This document shows, piece by piece, positions 17,098 through 23,944 of a stretch of DNA of 64,000 nucleotides; position 1 is the first letter of the stretch; each line of letters begins with the position of its first letter. The notes under the pieces are model-generated. The model ran no database searches. It worked only from the letters and a program-made list of their open reading frames with translations, and was not told the DNA's origin. This stretch comes from Agromyces protaetiae (GTDB lineage Bacteria; Actinomycetota; Actinomycetes; Actinomycetales; Microbacteriaceae): the NCBI RefSeq assembly GCF_030866785.1, contig NZ_CP133018.1, positions 62,001 to 126,000 on the forward strand, written 5' to 3'. The position numbers and the translations under genes are program-made.

Positions 17098-17190
17098 TTA
17101 TCCACAGCATTCTCCACATGTTGGGGAGAATCACATCCCTGTCATTGCATGGAGGCCCGGAATTCCGGGCCTCCATGCTTTCCACATGTG
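17098..17190. promoter_or_regulatory. DnaA-box-like cluster around a palindrome
   Basis: TTATCCACA at 17098-17106 is a perfect DnaA box. TTCTCCACA begins at 17110 and TTTCCACA at about 17179, each one or two bases off consensus. The last two both continue into ATGT and flank the palindrome at 17147-17178. Too few boxes for a replication origin, but close to the expected position of oriC in this gene order. Confidence 0.4.
17147..17178. terminator. 32-bp perfect palindrome, probable terminator
   Basis: GCATGGAGGCCCGGAA is followed directly by its reverse complement, centred on AATT. It lies 54 bp after the rhomboid stop codon and is followed by TTTCC. As RNA it would form a strong hairpin serving the rightward ppiA-rhomboid transcript. 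Confidence 0.65.
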
Positions 17191-17226
17191 TGTAGAACTG
17201 GGGAATGTGCGATCCGGTGAACGCAT

Positions 17227-17256
17227 GAGGGGCGGATGCCTCAGCATCCGCCCCTC
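17227..17256. terminator. Hairpin terminator after crgA
   Basis: A 13-bp perfect inverted repeat (GAGGGGCGGATGC, 17227-17239; loop CTCA; right arm 17244-17256) lies 23 bp past the crgA stop codon, between convergent rhomboid and crgA. Confidence 0.7.
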
Positions 17257-17278
17257 GTCGAAGTCGTCTCGCGCGTGG

Positions 17279-17518
17279 TCAGCGCCACCTGGTCGTCATC
17301 AGGAAGCCGATGAAGGCGATGCCGAAGCCGATCAGGATGTTCCAGGACTCGAGCGCCTGGATCGGCAGCGTGCCCTGGCTCACGTAGAACACGATGATCC
17401 ACGCGAGACCGAGGAGCATGAAGCCGAACATCACCGGCTTGTACCAGACCGGGTTCGGGGCCTCCTCGCCGGAGGCCACCTCCTCGCGCGCGGGCTTCGG
17501 GTTCTTCGAACGGGCCAT
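17279..17518 (-). CDS. crgA: Cell division protein CrgA
   Basis: 79 aa, typical for CrgA, a small septal membrane protein of actinobacteria that interacts with the divisome and peptidoglycan synthases. Seen: a charged N-terminus (MARSKNPKPAREE), then PNPVWYKPVMFGFMLLGLAWIIVFYVS and a second segment ILIGFGIAFIGFLMTTRWR, with the conserved short loop between. ATG 17518 is used: TACAAT (17526-17531, minus strand) ends 7 nt before it and no Shine-Dalgarno exists, so the mRNA is probably leaderless. Confidence 0.93.
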   Translation of the reverse strand: MARSKNPKPAREEVASGEEAPNPVWYKPVMFGFMLLGLAWIIVFYVSQGTLPIQALESWNILIGFGIAFIGFLMTTRWR

Positions 17519-17633
17519 GCCGCCGATTGTAGCCGAGTGATCCATCGAACCCCCACTCACCCGAACGGGCGTTCGAACGTGCAGTAGTCTGAATCGACCG
17601 ATCTTCCACCTCGATCGGCAGACGGAGACGCCT

Positions 17634-19565
17634 TTGGACCCGGCCGAACTCGCCATCGATCCCGATGAGCTGCGGCGGCTCGAAGAGTGCGCGAGAGAGC
17701 CCATCCGCACCCCGGGCATGATTCAGGCGCACGGCGCGGTGCTCGGCATCGATTCGGCCACTCAGGTCGTGGTCGTCGCGAGTGAGAACGCCCGCGACTG
17801 GCTCGGCCGGCCGTTCGCCGAGATCGCCGACCCGGCGCTCGAGTACGCGGCGCGCACGGGTGCCGCGATCGATCCCGTCCGGGTGAGCTGGGGCGGCGTG
17901 CCCAGCGATGCGATCGTGCACCGCGTCGACGACCTCACGCTCGTGGAGATCGAGCCGGTGCCCGCCGGCAACGAGTATGCGCGGACCGCCGTCGTCTCCG
18001 CGATCACGACGCTGTTGTCGGTGACCTCCGTCGCGGAGCTTCGCGAACGTGCAGCGGCACTGATCCGGGAGATCACCGGATTCGACCGCGTGATGATCTA
18101 CCACTTCCACGACGACGGCCACGGGGAGGTCGTCGCCGACGACCGCCACCCCGACCTCGAACCGTACCTCGGGCTGCACTTCCCGTCGTCGGACATCCCG
18201 CCCCAGGCCCGTGCGTTGTACATCTCGAAGCTCGGCCGCGCGATCGCGAGCACGACCGAGCCGGCGATCCCGCTGCTCGCCGTCTCCGGCGACCCGCGGA
18301 CGATCGACCTCTCGAACGCCGAGCTGCGGGCGGTCTCGCCGTATCACCTGCAGTACATGCAGAACATGGGCCAGGCGTCGACGTTCTCACTCAGCCTCGT
18401 GGAGAACGGGCGCCTCGTCGGCATGATCACCTGCGCGCACCGCACCGAGCGGCGGTTGCCGGTGCTGCTCCGGCGCTCGCTCGAGGTGCTCGCGGGTCAG
18501 GTGTCCATGCAGCTCGCCTCGATGCGTGAGATCGCGAGGCTGCAGCACATGGTCGAGGTCCGCGAGCGTCGGGCCGCGCTGCTCGCGCCGCTCTACGCGT
18601 CCGACGACATTCAAGCCGCGCTCCTGGGCGGGTCGCAGACGGTGCTCGACCTCGTCCCCGCCGACGGTGTGCTGGTGCGCATCGGCGGCACCTCCCGCGT
18701 CGGTGGCGACGTGCCTGCCGTCGGTGGCCTGCTGAAGGTGCTCGAACGGCTCCACGGCGAGCCGTTCGTGTCCGAGTGCCTTGACACCGACCGGCCCGAG
18801 TTCGCGGAACTCCTCCCCGGCGTCGCCGGGCTCCTCGTCGTGCAGCTCTCAGGAACGGGCGACGCGATCGTCTTCGTGCGTGGCGAGGTGTCGCGTGAGA
18901 TCTCGTGGCTCGGGGACCCGGGCATGACGCACCGCCCGAGCGATCTCTCGCCGCGCACCTCGTTCTCGGCGTGGGAGCGCACTGTGCGGGGGCGCTCCGA
19001 GGCGTGGGGCACCGTGCCCGAGGAGGCGGCAGAGCTCGGGCACGAGCTCGAGATCGCGCTGCAGCGCCGCGCTGAGGCCCAGCTCGCCGAGCTCGCGATG
19101 CGGGACGCCCTCACGGGCCTGCACAACCGGCGCTATCTCGTCGAACGACTCGCCACCCGCGGACCCGTCGGCGAGGAGGGCAAGGCGCTGCTCTTCGTCG
19201 ACCTCGATGAGTTCAAACGCATCAACGACGAGCACGGGCACGACGTCGGCGACATGGTCATCCTCGAGGTCGCCAAGCGATTGACCGCCCATTCGCGGCA
19301 CCAAGACGACGTCGTGCGGCTCGGTGGCGATGAGTTCGTCGTGCTGATCGACGGGGTCGTCGGCGAAGACGTGAACGCGATCGCCCAACGCATGGTCGAG
19401 GCGGTCGCCGCCCCGATCGTCGTCGGCCGCGTCGTGCTGACGGTCACCGCGTCGTGCGGATTCGTCATCGCCGAGCCGGGGTCGCCGCGCGCCGGGCTGC
19501 TGGAGGCCGCCGACGCGGCGATGTATCGCGCCAAGCGCGCCGGACGCAACCGGGTCTCGGCCTAG
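17634..19565 (+). CDS. Bacteriophytochrome-diguanylate cyclase (PAS-GAF-PHY-GGDEF)
   Basis: 643 aa from TTG 17634 (GGAG at 17624-17627). A red/far-red light sensor fused to a c-di-GMP-making enzyme. N-terminal biliverdin-binding Cys is present (C19 in ECAREPIRTPGMIQAHG). The GAF domain has HFPSSDIPPQARALY (Asp187), SPYHLQYMQNMG (H238) and ITCAHR (H269). The PHY tongue shows WLGDPG and PRTSF (440-444). A short linker helix leads to GGDEF (564-568) with the inhibitory I-site RxxD (R555-D558) intact, so active and product-inhibited synthesis is expected. No heme oxygenase, needed to make biliverdin, is in the window. The gene interrupts the usual crgA-to-sortase order. Confidence 0.93.
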   Translation: MDPAELAIDPDELRRLEECAREPIRTPGMIQAHGAVLGIDSATQVVVVASENARDWLGRPFAEIADPALEYAARTGAAIDPVRVSWGGVPSDAIVHRVDDLTLVEIEPVPAGNEYARTAVVSAITTLLSVTSVAELRERAAALIREITGFDRVMIYHFHDDGHGEVVADDRHPDLEPYLGLHFPSSDIPPQARALYISKLGRAIASTTEPAIPLLAVSGDPRTIDLSNAELRAVSPYHLQYMQNMGQASTFSLSLVENGRLVGMITCAHRTERRLPVLLRRSLEVLAGQVSMQLASMREIARLQHMVEVRERRAALLAPLYASDDIQAALLGGSQTVLDLVPADGVLVRIGGTSRVGGDVPAVGGLLKVLERLHGEPFVSECLDTDRPEFAELLPGVAGLLVVQLSGTGDAIVFVRGEVSREISWLGDPGMTHRPSDLSPRTSFSAWERTVRGRSEAWGTVPEEAAELGHELEIALQRRAEAQLAELAMRDALTGLHNRRYLVERLATRGPVGEEGKALLFVDLDEFKRINDEHGHDVGDMVILEVAKRLTAHSRHQDDVVRLGGDEFVVLIDGVVGEDVNAIAQRMVEAVAAPIVVGRVVLTVTASCGFVIAEPGSPRAGLLEAADAAMYRAKRAGRNRVSA

Positions 19566-19576
19566 CGAGGCTCAGG

Positions 19577-19873
19577 TCAGGCCGGGCGCTCAGGCTCGGG
19601 CGTGATGCGCAGGCCCGACGCGGCGTTCGCCGAATCGATGAGCTCTTCGAGCCACATCCGGTTGATGTCGCTCACCGGCCCCTCGAACTCGAAGCGAAGG
19701 GTCGCGGCGGTGTTGATCCAGATCTGCTGCCGCCCGCCCGACGCCTCATCGATCGAGAGCGCGAAGCCCTCGCCTCGGCGGAGCTTGGCGAGCACCACGA
19801 ACTCGACGTGCGCGAGCGTCCGGTCAGGCAGTGCGAACGAGGTCGGCGGCGAGCCGTAGTGCAGGGTACCCAT
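19577..19873 (-). CDS. DUF7882-like small protein, copy A
   Basis: 98 aa. The family signature shared with the two copies at 21178 and 21507 is DRTLAH, KLRRGEGF, IW, FEF and AN..SGL, ending in PEPE. I recall this as a Microbacteriaceae family (DUF7882, sometimes mislabelled ATP-dependent DNA ligase); no ligase motif is visible. No signal peptide or membrane helix. ATG 19873 has the -10-like TAGGAT (19881-19886, minus strand) 7 nt upstream and no Shine-Dalgarno. It is convergent with the phytochrome gene, 11 bp away, and divergent from the next small gene with only 32 bp between starts. Confidence 0.75.
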   Translation of the reverse strand: MGTLHYGSPPTSFALPDRTLAHVEFVVLAKLRRGEGFALSIDEASGGRQQIWINTAATLRFEFEGPVSDINRMWLEELIDSANAASGLRITPEPERPA

Positions 19874-19905
19874 CACGTCGATCCTACGCGGGGTAGCCTG
19901 GTGGA
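19874..19905. promoter_or_regulatory. Overlapping divergent leaderless promoters in 32 bp
   Basis: Minus-strand -10 TAGGAT (19881-19886) sits 7 nt from ATG 19873. Plus-strand -10 TAGCCT (19894-19899) sits 6 nt from GTG 19906. Any -35 elements would have to lie inside the opposite gene's coding start, so the two promoters should compete. Confidence 0.5.
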
Positions 19906-20172
19906 GTGAGCATTGTGCACCGGTTGACCGTAGATGGACGCGATTACTTCCTGCCCGACCCTGTGACCGCGCTCAAAGGGCAGATCCTGGAGGCGATCAA
20001 ACAGGGCGGCGGCTACGTCAACATCCCGCCGTTGCGCGGCGGTCCCGGCATCGACATCCTCTTCTCGCCGGGCATGCCCGTGACGTGGTCGCAGATCGAC
20101 GTCGGCGGCGAGGCCGTCCCCGACGCCGAGGCCAAGGGCCCGGTGCAGGTCGACGACGAGTTCGGGCTCTGA
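19906..20172 (+). CDS. Small hypothetical protein
   Basis: 88 aa from GTG 19906, probably leaderless (TAGCCT 6 nt upstream). Soluble, acidic C-terminus (VQVDDEFGL). Notable segments are LTVDGRDYFLPDPVTALKGQ, QGGGYVNIPPLRGG and FSPGMPVTWSQIDV. I recognise no family. It shares its promoter region with DUF7882-like copy A and lies inside the c-di-GMP cluster; a link to signalling is only a guess. Codon usage looks like its neighbours. Confidence 0.6.
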   Translation: MSIVHRLTVDGRDYFLPDPVTALKGQILEAIKQGGGYVNIPPLRGGPGIDILFSPGMPVTWSQIDVGGEAVPDAEAKGPVQVDDEFGL

Positions 20173-20275
20173 CGCTCTCACGGTTGGCGCGCGGTTAAGG
20201 AACCGAGCACCGCATCGGATGCCTCGTCGGGCGCCCGTCACGGGCGCCTGGATCGGGCATCCCGATGAGCGGAGC

Positions 20276-21058
20276 TCAGGCGGCCTTGGCGAGGATCTGA
20301 TCGAGCTGTTCGGCCGGGAGCGCGGGCGCGAAGTAGAAGCCCTGCGCCCGGTCGCAGCCCCAGCGCAGCGCGCGGGCGAAGTGCTCGTCCGTCTCGACGC
20401 CCTCGGCGACCACGCACGCGTCGTGGTCCCGGGCGATCTCGACGCACTCGGCGACGAGCGCGTCGGCGGAGGCGCGATCGTCGCTCATGAGCGATCGGTC
20501 GATCTTCACCTCGGTGAACGGCAGACGGCGCAGGATCTCCAGCGAGGTGTGGCCGGCGCCGAAGTCGTCGATCGACACACCCACCCCGCCGTCGAGCAGC
20601 GTTCGCAGCGTCTCCAGCTCGGCATCCGACTCCTGGAGCCGGGGCGACTCGATGATCTCGACCGTGACCGCACCTCGGGGCAGCTCGAGGCGGCTGATGG
20701 TCTCCAGCATCGACTCGGCGAACTCGGGGCGGAGCTCGGAGGGCGACACGTTGAGTGAGAGTCCGACGTGCAGGCCGCGCCGGTGCCATTCCGCGGCGCG
20801 ACGGCCCGATTCCTCCAGCATGACCCGGCCGAGGTCGGCGATCAGCCCGTGCTGTTCGGCGATCTCGATGAACCGATCCGGAAGGAGGATGCCGCGCTCC
20901 GGGTGGTTCCACCGGCAGAGCGCCTCGAGGGCGACGACGCGACGGGTCTTCAGGTCGTACAGCGGCTGGAAGTACGCGGTGAGCTCACCCGACGTGAACG
21001 CACGCCGGAGCTCGCCGGCGAGCTCGTCGGCGGGGTTCAGCGGGCTATCCAACATCAC
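20276..21058 (-). CDS. Stand-alone EAL-domain c-di-GMP phosphodiesterase
   Basis: 260 aa, a single EAL domain without sensor or membrane part. The enzyme cleaves c-di-GMP to pGpG. Catalytic and metal residues are all visible: EALCRW, LNVSPSEL, EIIES, DDFGAGHTSL, KIDRSL, VAEGVET and QGFYFAPAL. It should therefore be active, opposing the phytochrome cyclase 0.7 kb away. Start at ATG 21058 or 21055; no clear Shine-Dalgarno. A minus-strand TTGTCA (21087-21092) with a weak GACCCT 17 nt later could be the promoter. It is divergent from DUF7882-like copy B. Confidence 0.9.
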   Translation of the reverse strand: MMLDSPLNPADELAGELRRAFTSGELTAYFQPLYDLKTRRVVALEALCRWNHPERGILLPDRFIEIAEQHGLIADLGRVMLEESGRRAAEWHRRGLHVGLSLNVSPSELRPEFAESMLETISRLELPRGAVTVEIIESPRLQESDAELETLRTLLDGGVGVSIDDFGAGHTSLEILRRLPFTEVKIDRSLMSDDRASADALVAECVEIARDHDACVVAEGVETDEHFARALRWGCDRAQGFYFAPALPAEQLDQILAKAA

Positions 21059-21164
21059 CAGTCAAGGGTCGGGAAAGTTCGGGCATTTGACAATATCGGA
21101 CTTTTTCGTCCGAACCGGCGTATACTGCCGCCCCCGCCCCGCGGCTTCGACCCGTCCGGCGCGA

Positions 21165-21177
21165 TATCCTGCCAGTG
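21165..21177 (+). promoter_or_regulatory. -10 element for leaderless DUF7882-like copy B
   Basis: TATCCT (21165-21170) ends 7 nt before ATG 21178, and no Shine-Dalgarno is present. The same layout precedes copy A and several other genes in the window. Confidence 0.5.
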
Positions 21178-21510
21178 ATGGGCACCCTCACGTACGACTC
21201 CAAACTCACCGTCTCGTTCGACGACCGCGTGCTGGCGCACCTGCAGTCGGTCATCTGGTCGAAGCTCCGGCGCGGCGAGTGCTTCTCGTTCACCTGGGCG
21301 GAATCGTCCGGCAGTGCGTTCGGCCGCACCTCGATCTGGCTCGCGCCGCACATCCCGATCGCGTTCGAGTACTTCGGCGGTCGTGCGCCGCGATTGAACC
21401 CCGCATGGGTGCAGGTGCTGACGAAGGCGGCGAACTCGGCCGCGGGCCTCGTGATCGTGCCCGAGCCGAGCGAGTCGGACGCGCGGGCGTCGGGCGCCGG
21501 TTCGCCCTAG
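21178..21510 (+). CDS. DUF7882-like small protein, copy B
   Basis: 110 aa. Shows the family signature DRVLAHLQSVIWSKLRRGE, a W-rich middle (FSFTWAESSG..SIWLAP), IAFEYF, LNPAWVQVLTKAANSAAGL and VPEPSE. It is closest to copy C (both have LNPxW..LTKAANS.AGL) and further from copy A, which suggests an older and a newer duplication. Its TAG stop shares the palindrome CTAG with the stop of copy C. Function unknown; soluble, single domain. Confidence 0.75.
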   Translation: MGTLTYDSKLTVSFDDRVLAHLQSVIWSKLRRGECFSFTWAESSGSAFGRTSIWLAPHIPIAFEYFGGRAPRLNPAWVQVLTKAANSAAGLVIVPEPSESDARASGAGSP

Positions 21511-21830
21511 CCGCGCTCGGTGCGCGCAGGTGCCGGCTCGGGCTCCGGCACCAGCACGAGCCCGGCCGGTGAGTTCGCGGCCTTGGTGAGGGCCCTGATC
21601 CAGTGCGGGTTGAGCGGGATCTCACGCGATTCGAAGAACTCGAAGGTCACGGCGACGTTCGGGCTGAACCAGATCGAGCTCCGGCCGCTGCCGCGCTCGA
21701 CGGGGTTCTCCCACGAGTACGAGAACGACTCGCCACGCCGGAGCTTGGCGAAGATCACGCTCCGCAGATGCGCGAGCGGACGGTCGTCGATCTCGATCGT
21801 GCGGATGAAGTTATACGTCAGAACGCCCAC
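21507..21830 (-). CDS. DUF7882-like small protein, copy C
   Basis: 107 aa from GTG 21830 (VGVLTYNF aligns with MGTLTYDS of copy B). A longer frame to ATG 21881 adds 17 residues without family similarity. Conserved parts: DDRPLAHLRSVIFAKLRRGESF, SIWFSPN, VTFEFFES, LNPHWIRALTKAANSPAGL and a PEPEPAPAR tail. It is convergent with copy B and divergent from the class E sortase gene. Function unknown. Confidence 0.72.
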   Translation of the reverse strand: MGVLTYNFIRTIEIDDRPLAHLRSVIFAKLRRGESFSYSWENPVERGSGRSSIWFSPNVAVTFEFFESREIPLNPHWIRALTKAANSPAGLVLVPEPEPAPARTERG

Positions 21831-21891
21831 CCTCCCAGCATGCCACCTCCACACCCGTCCGATTCCCAGCAGAACGTTCAATCCACGCGGA

Positions 21892-21904
21892 TAGAATCGC
21901 CCGT
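21892..21904 (+). promoter_or_regulatory. -10 element for leaderless sortase E gene
   Basis: TAGAAT (21892-21897) ends 7 nt before ATG 21905. No Shine-Dalgarno is visible. A convincing -35 is lacking. Confidence 0.5.
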
Positions 21905-22696
21905 ATGCCAGAGCCGCTCACCGAGTCGCGTCGCGCCCGCCGCAGGTCCGAGCGACCCCGCCGACGCGTCAGCGTGGTCGGCGTCTTCGGCGAGCTGTTG
22001 CTCACCGCGGGTGCCCTGATCCTGCTCTTCCTCGGCTGGCAGCTCTGGTGGAACGACGCCATCATGGCGGGTCAGCAGTCGAGCGCGGCATCCGATCTCA
22101 GCAATGAGTGGATGGAGTCTGACCGCGCCGAACGCGGCGACGCGCCCCCGCCGGCGACGCCCGACCCGGGCGAGCCCGTCGTCGACACGACGACGTACGG
22201 CAATGCCGAATCGTTCGCGGTCATGTACGTGCCGCGCTTCGGTGAGGGCTCGCAGCGGAACATCGCCGAGGGCACGGGGCTCGACGTGCTGAACAGCTTC
22301 ACGCTCGGCGTCGGGCACTACCCCGGCACGGCGATGCCCGGGTCCGTCGGCAACTTCGCGATCGCCGCGCACCGTTCCGCCTACGGCGGCGGCATGCACG
22401 AGATCGATCAGTTGCAGCTCGGTGACGCCATCTACGTGCAGACCAAAGACGGCTGGTACACGTACCGGTTCCGCGACTTCGAGTACGTCACGCCCGAGAC
22501 CGTCGACGTGCTCGCGCCCGTGCCGCACCACCCCGACCTGCAGCCGACCGACCGCATCATCACACTGACCAGCTGCAACCCGCTCTGGTCGACCGCCGAG
22601 CGCATCATCGCGTACGGCGTGCTGGAGTCCTGGCAGCCGGGCGCAGCCAATCCTCCGGCGGAGATCGCCGAGACCGTCGCAACCTGGGGACAATGA
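21905..22696 (+). CDS. Class E sortase
   Basis: 263 aa. Housekeeping-type transpeptidase that attaches LPXTG-like proteins to the cell wall in high-GC actinobacteria. A basic cytoplasmic tail is followed by one membrane helix (about 23-45, VVGVFGELLLTAGALILLFLGW) and an extracellular sortase barrel with His in AIAAHRSAYG (H156), Cys in TLTSCNPLW (C224) and Arg in STAERIIAYG (R233). The position between crgA and trpG matches other actinobacterial genomes. A 53-aa membrane protein and trpG follow with almost no gaps. Confidence 0.93.
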   Translation: MPEPLTESRRARRRSERPRRRVSVVGVFGELLLTAGALILLFLGWQLWWNDAIMAGQQSSAASDLSNEWMESDRAERGDAPPPATPDPGEPVVDTTTYGNAESFAVMYVPRFGEGSQRNIAEGTGLDVLNSFTLGVGHYPGTAMPGSVGNFAIAAHRSAYGGGMHEIDQLQLGDAIYVQTKDGWYTYRFRDFEYVTPETVDVLAPVPHHPDLQPTDRIITLTSCNPLWSTAERIIAYGVLESWQPGAANPPAEIAETVATWGQ

Positions 22697-22697
22697 C

Positions 22698-22859
22698 ATG
22701 TACGGTGCACTCTGGAGGGTCCTGCCGGGCCCGTGGTGGGTTCGCCTGCTGCTTCTGCTCATCCTGATCGCCGCTGCGGTCTACGCCCTGTTCACGTGGG
22801 CGTTCCCGTGGGTCGACGGCATCCTGAACCCGATCAACGTCACGGTGGACCAGTCATGA
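22698..22859 (+). CDS. Small conserved membrane protein (53 aa) between sortase and trpG
   Basis: The frame begins ATG 1 nt after the sortase stop and ends TGA at 22857-22859, overlapping the trpG ATG by 4 nt (ATGA). The product starts MYGALWRVLPGPWWVRLLL, has one hydrophobic helix (about 14-36) and a short polar tail ending NVTVDQS. The tight coupling on both sides shows it is a real gene. Similar small proteins occur at this place in related genomes (recalled). It may partner the sortase or serve at the membrane; function unknown. Confidence 0.75.
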   Translation: MYGALWRVLPGPWWVRLLLLLILIAAAVYALFTWAFPWVDGILNPINVTVDQS

Positions 22860-23497
22860 CCCGCATCCTCGTCATCGACAACTACGACAGCTTCGTCTAC
22901 ACGCTCGACGGCTACCTGCAAGAGCTCGGCGCCGAGACCGAGGTGGTGCGCAACGATTCGTTCGCTGCGGCCGACGTCGCTTCCCGCATCTCCGAGTACG
23001 ACGGCGTCCTGATCTCACCCGGCCCGGGCAAGCCCGCCGGAGCGGGGGTGTCGATCCCGATCGTGGAGGCCGCGGTCGCCTCGGGGCAGCCGCTGCTCGG
23101 CGTCTGCCTCGGGCACCAGGCGATCGCCGAGGCCTTCGGCGCGGTGGTGACGAACGCCGAGGAGCTCATGCACGGCAAGACGTCGCGCATCGAGCACGAC
23201 GACAGCGCCTTCTACGACGGCGTGCCGCAGCCGTTCACCGCGACGCGCTATCACTCGCTCGCGGTGGTCGACGGCACGGTGCCGAGCGACCTGGTGGTCA
23301 CCAGCCGGACGCAGGGCGGCGTGATCATGGGCCTCCGGCATCAGGATGCCCCGATCTACGGCGTGCAGTTCCACCCCGAGTCCGTGCTCACCGAGGGCGG
23401 CTACCGCATGCTCGGCAACTGGCTGGACGTCGTCGGCCTGCCCGGTGCCCGCGACCGCTCGCGTGAGCTCAGCCCACTCGTGCGCCCGACCGCCTGA
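22856..23497 (+). CDS. trpG: Anthranilate/aminodeoxychorismate synthase glutamine amidotransferase subunit
   Basis: 213 aa. Class I glutamine amidotransferase that supplies ammonia for anthranilate or aminodeoxychorismate synthesis. DNYDSFVYTL at the N-terminus, oxyanion region SPGPGKP, nucleophile Cys in LLGVCLGHQAIAEAFG (C84), and the catalytic pair in GVQFHPESVLTEGG. The start overlaps the small membrane gene. The large subunit (TrpE or PabB) is not nearby, so TrpG versus PabA cannot be settled; the trpG name follows the same locus in Mycobacterium. Confidence 0.9.
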   Translation: MTRILVIDNYDSFVYTLDGYLQELGAETEVVRNDSFAAADVASRISEYDGVLISPGPGKPAGAGVSIPIVEAAVASGQPLLGVCLGHQAIAEAFGAVVTNAEELMHGKTSRIEHDDSAFYDGVPQPFTATRYHSLAVVDGTVPSDLVVTSRTQGGVIMGLRHQDAPIYGVQFHPESVLTEGGYRMLGNWLDVVGLPGARDRSRELSPLVRPTA

Positions 23498-23898
23498 CCT
23501 CCGGCCCCCCGCCCGCACGCCCCGCGCGCCCCCGGCCCGCGCGCCCCACCCCCCCCGCCGAGTGATGACGGAATGCGCCGAGTGTTAACGAAACGCGGTC
23601 GCTATCGGCCCATTTCGTTAACGCTCGGCGGCTGTGGTCTGAGGGGTCACGGGCGGACCGGCCGGGCGGCCGGGCGGGGGTCAGCCCGGTCGTATGCCCG
23701 ACCGCCGGACCTCCGCCTGCCCGCGCGTCCCTGCCCGCGCGCCCCCGCCCGCGCGCCCCTGCCCGCGCGGGCCTGCCCCGCGCGCCTCTGCCCCCGCGCG
23801 CCCTCACTCCCGCCCACCACACCCCGCCGAGTGATGACGAAATGCACCGAGTGTTAACGAAACGCGGCCGCTATCGGCCCATTTCGTTAACACTCGGT
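23484..23898. repeat. Tandemly duplicated spacer with two GTTAAC hairpin elements
   Basis: A 447-bp gene-free gap lies between trpG and pknB. A ~75-bp element occurs at 23555-23629 and 23824-23898. Each has GAGTGATGACG followed by arms CCGAGTGTTAACGAAA and its complement (23578-23593/23613-23628 with one mismatch; 23847-23862/23882-23897 perfect) around a 19-nt loop. The duplication also copies the end of trpG: GCCCGACCGCC at 23484-23494 recurs at 23696-23706. The space between is a low-complexity C/G tract. The elements may end transcription from both sides. Confidence 0.75.
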
Positions 23899-23944
23899 GG
23901 GGGTCGGCGGGTGGGGTGCGTGGGGCGGACGAGGGCGGGGCGGG

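Noticed and set aside
17098..17190. Replication origin at the DnaA-box-like cluster
   Set aside because: Only one perfect box and two degenerate ones, no AT-rich unwinding element, and dnaA/dnaN are not adjacent.
6950..21112. Shared 13-mer TCGGACTTTTTCG upstream of the enolase gene and in the EAL/DUF7882 intergenic region
   Set aside because: A single 13-base match between two sites in 64 kb is expected by chance, and the surrounding bases do not align.
21087..21126. TTGACA and TATACT as a plus-strand promoter for DUF7882-like copy B
   Set aside because: The spacing is 28 nt, far from the 16-18 nt needed; TATCCT 7 nt before the ATG is a better -10.
19577..21830. ATP-dependent DNA ligase annotation for the DUF7882-like proteins
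   Set aside because: The proteins are about 100 aa and have no KxDG nucleotidyltransferase motif or other ligase signature.
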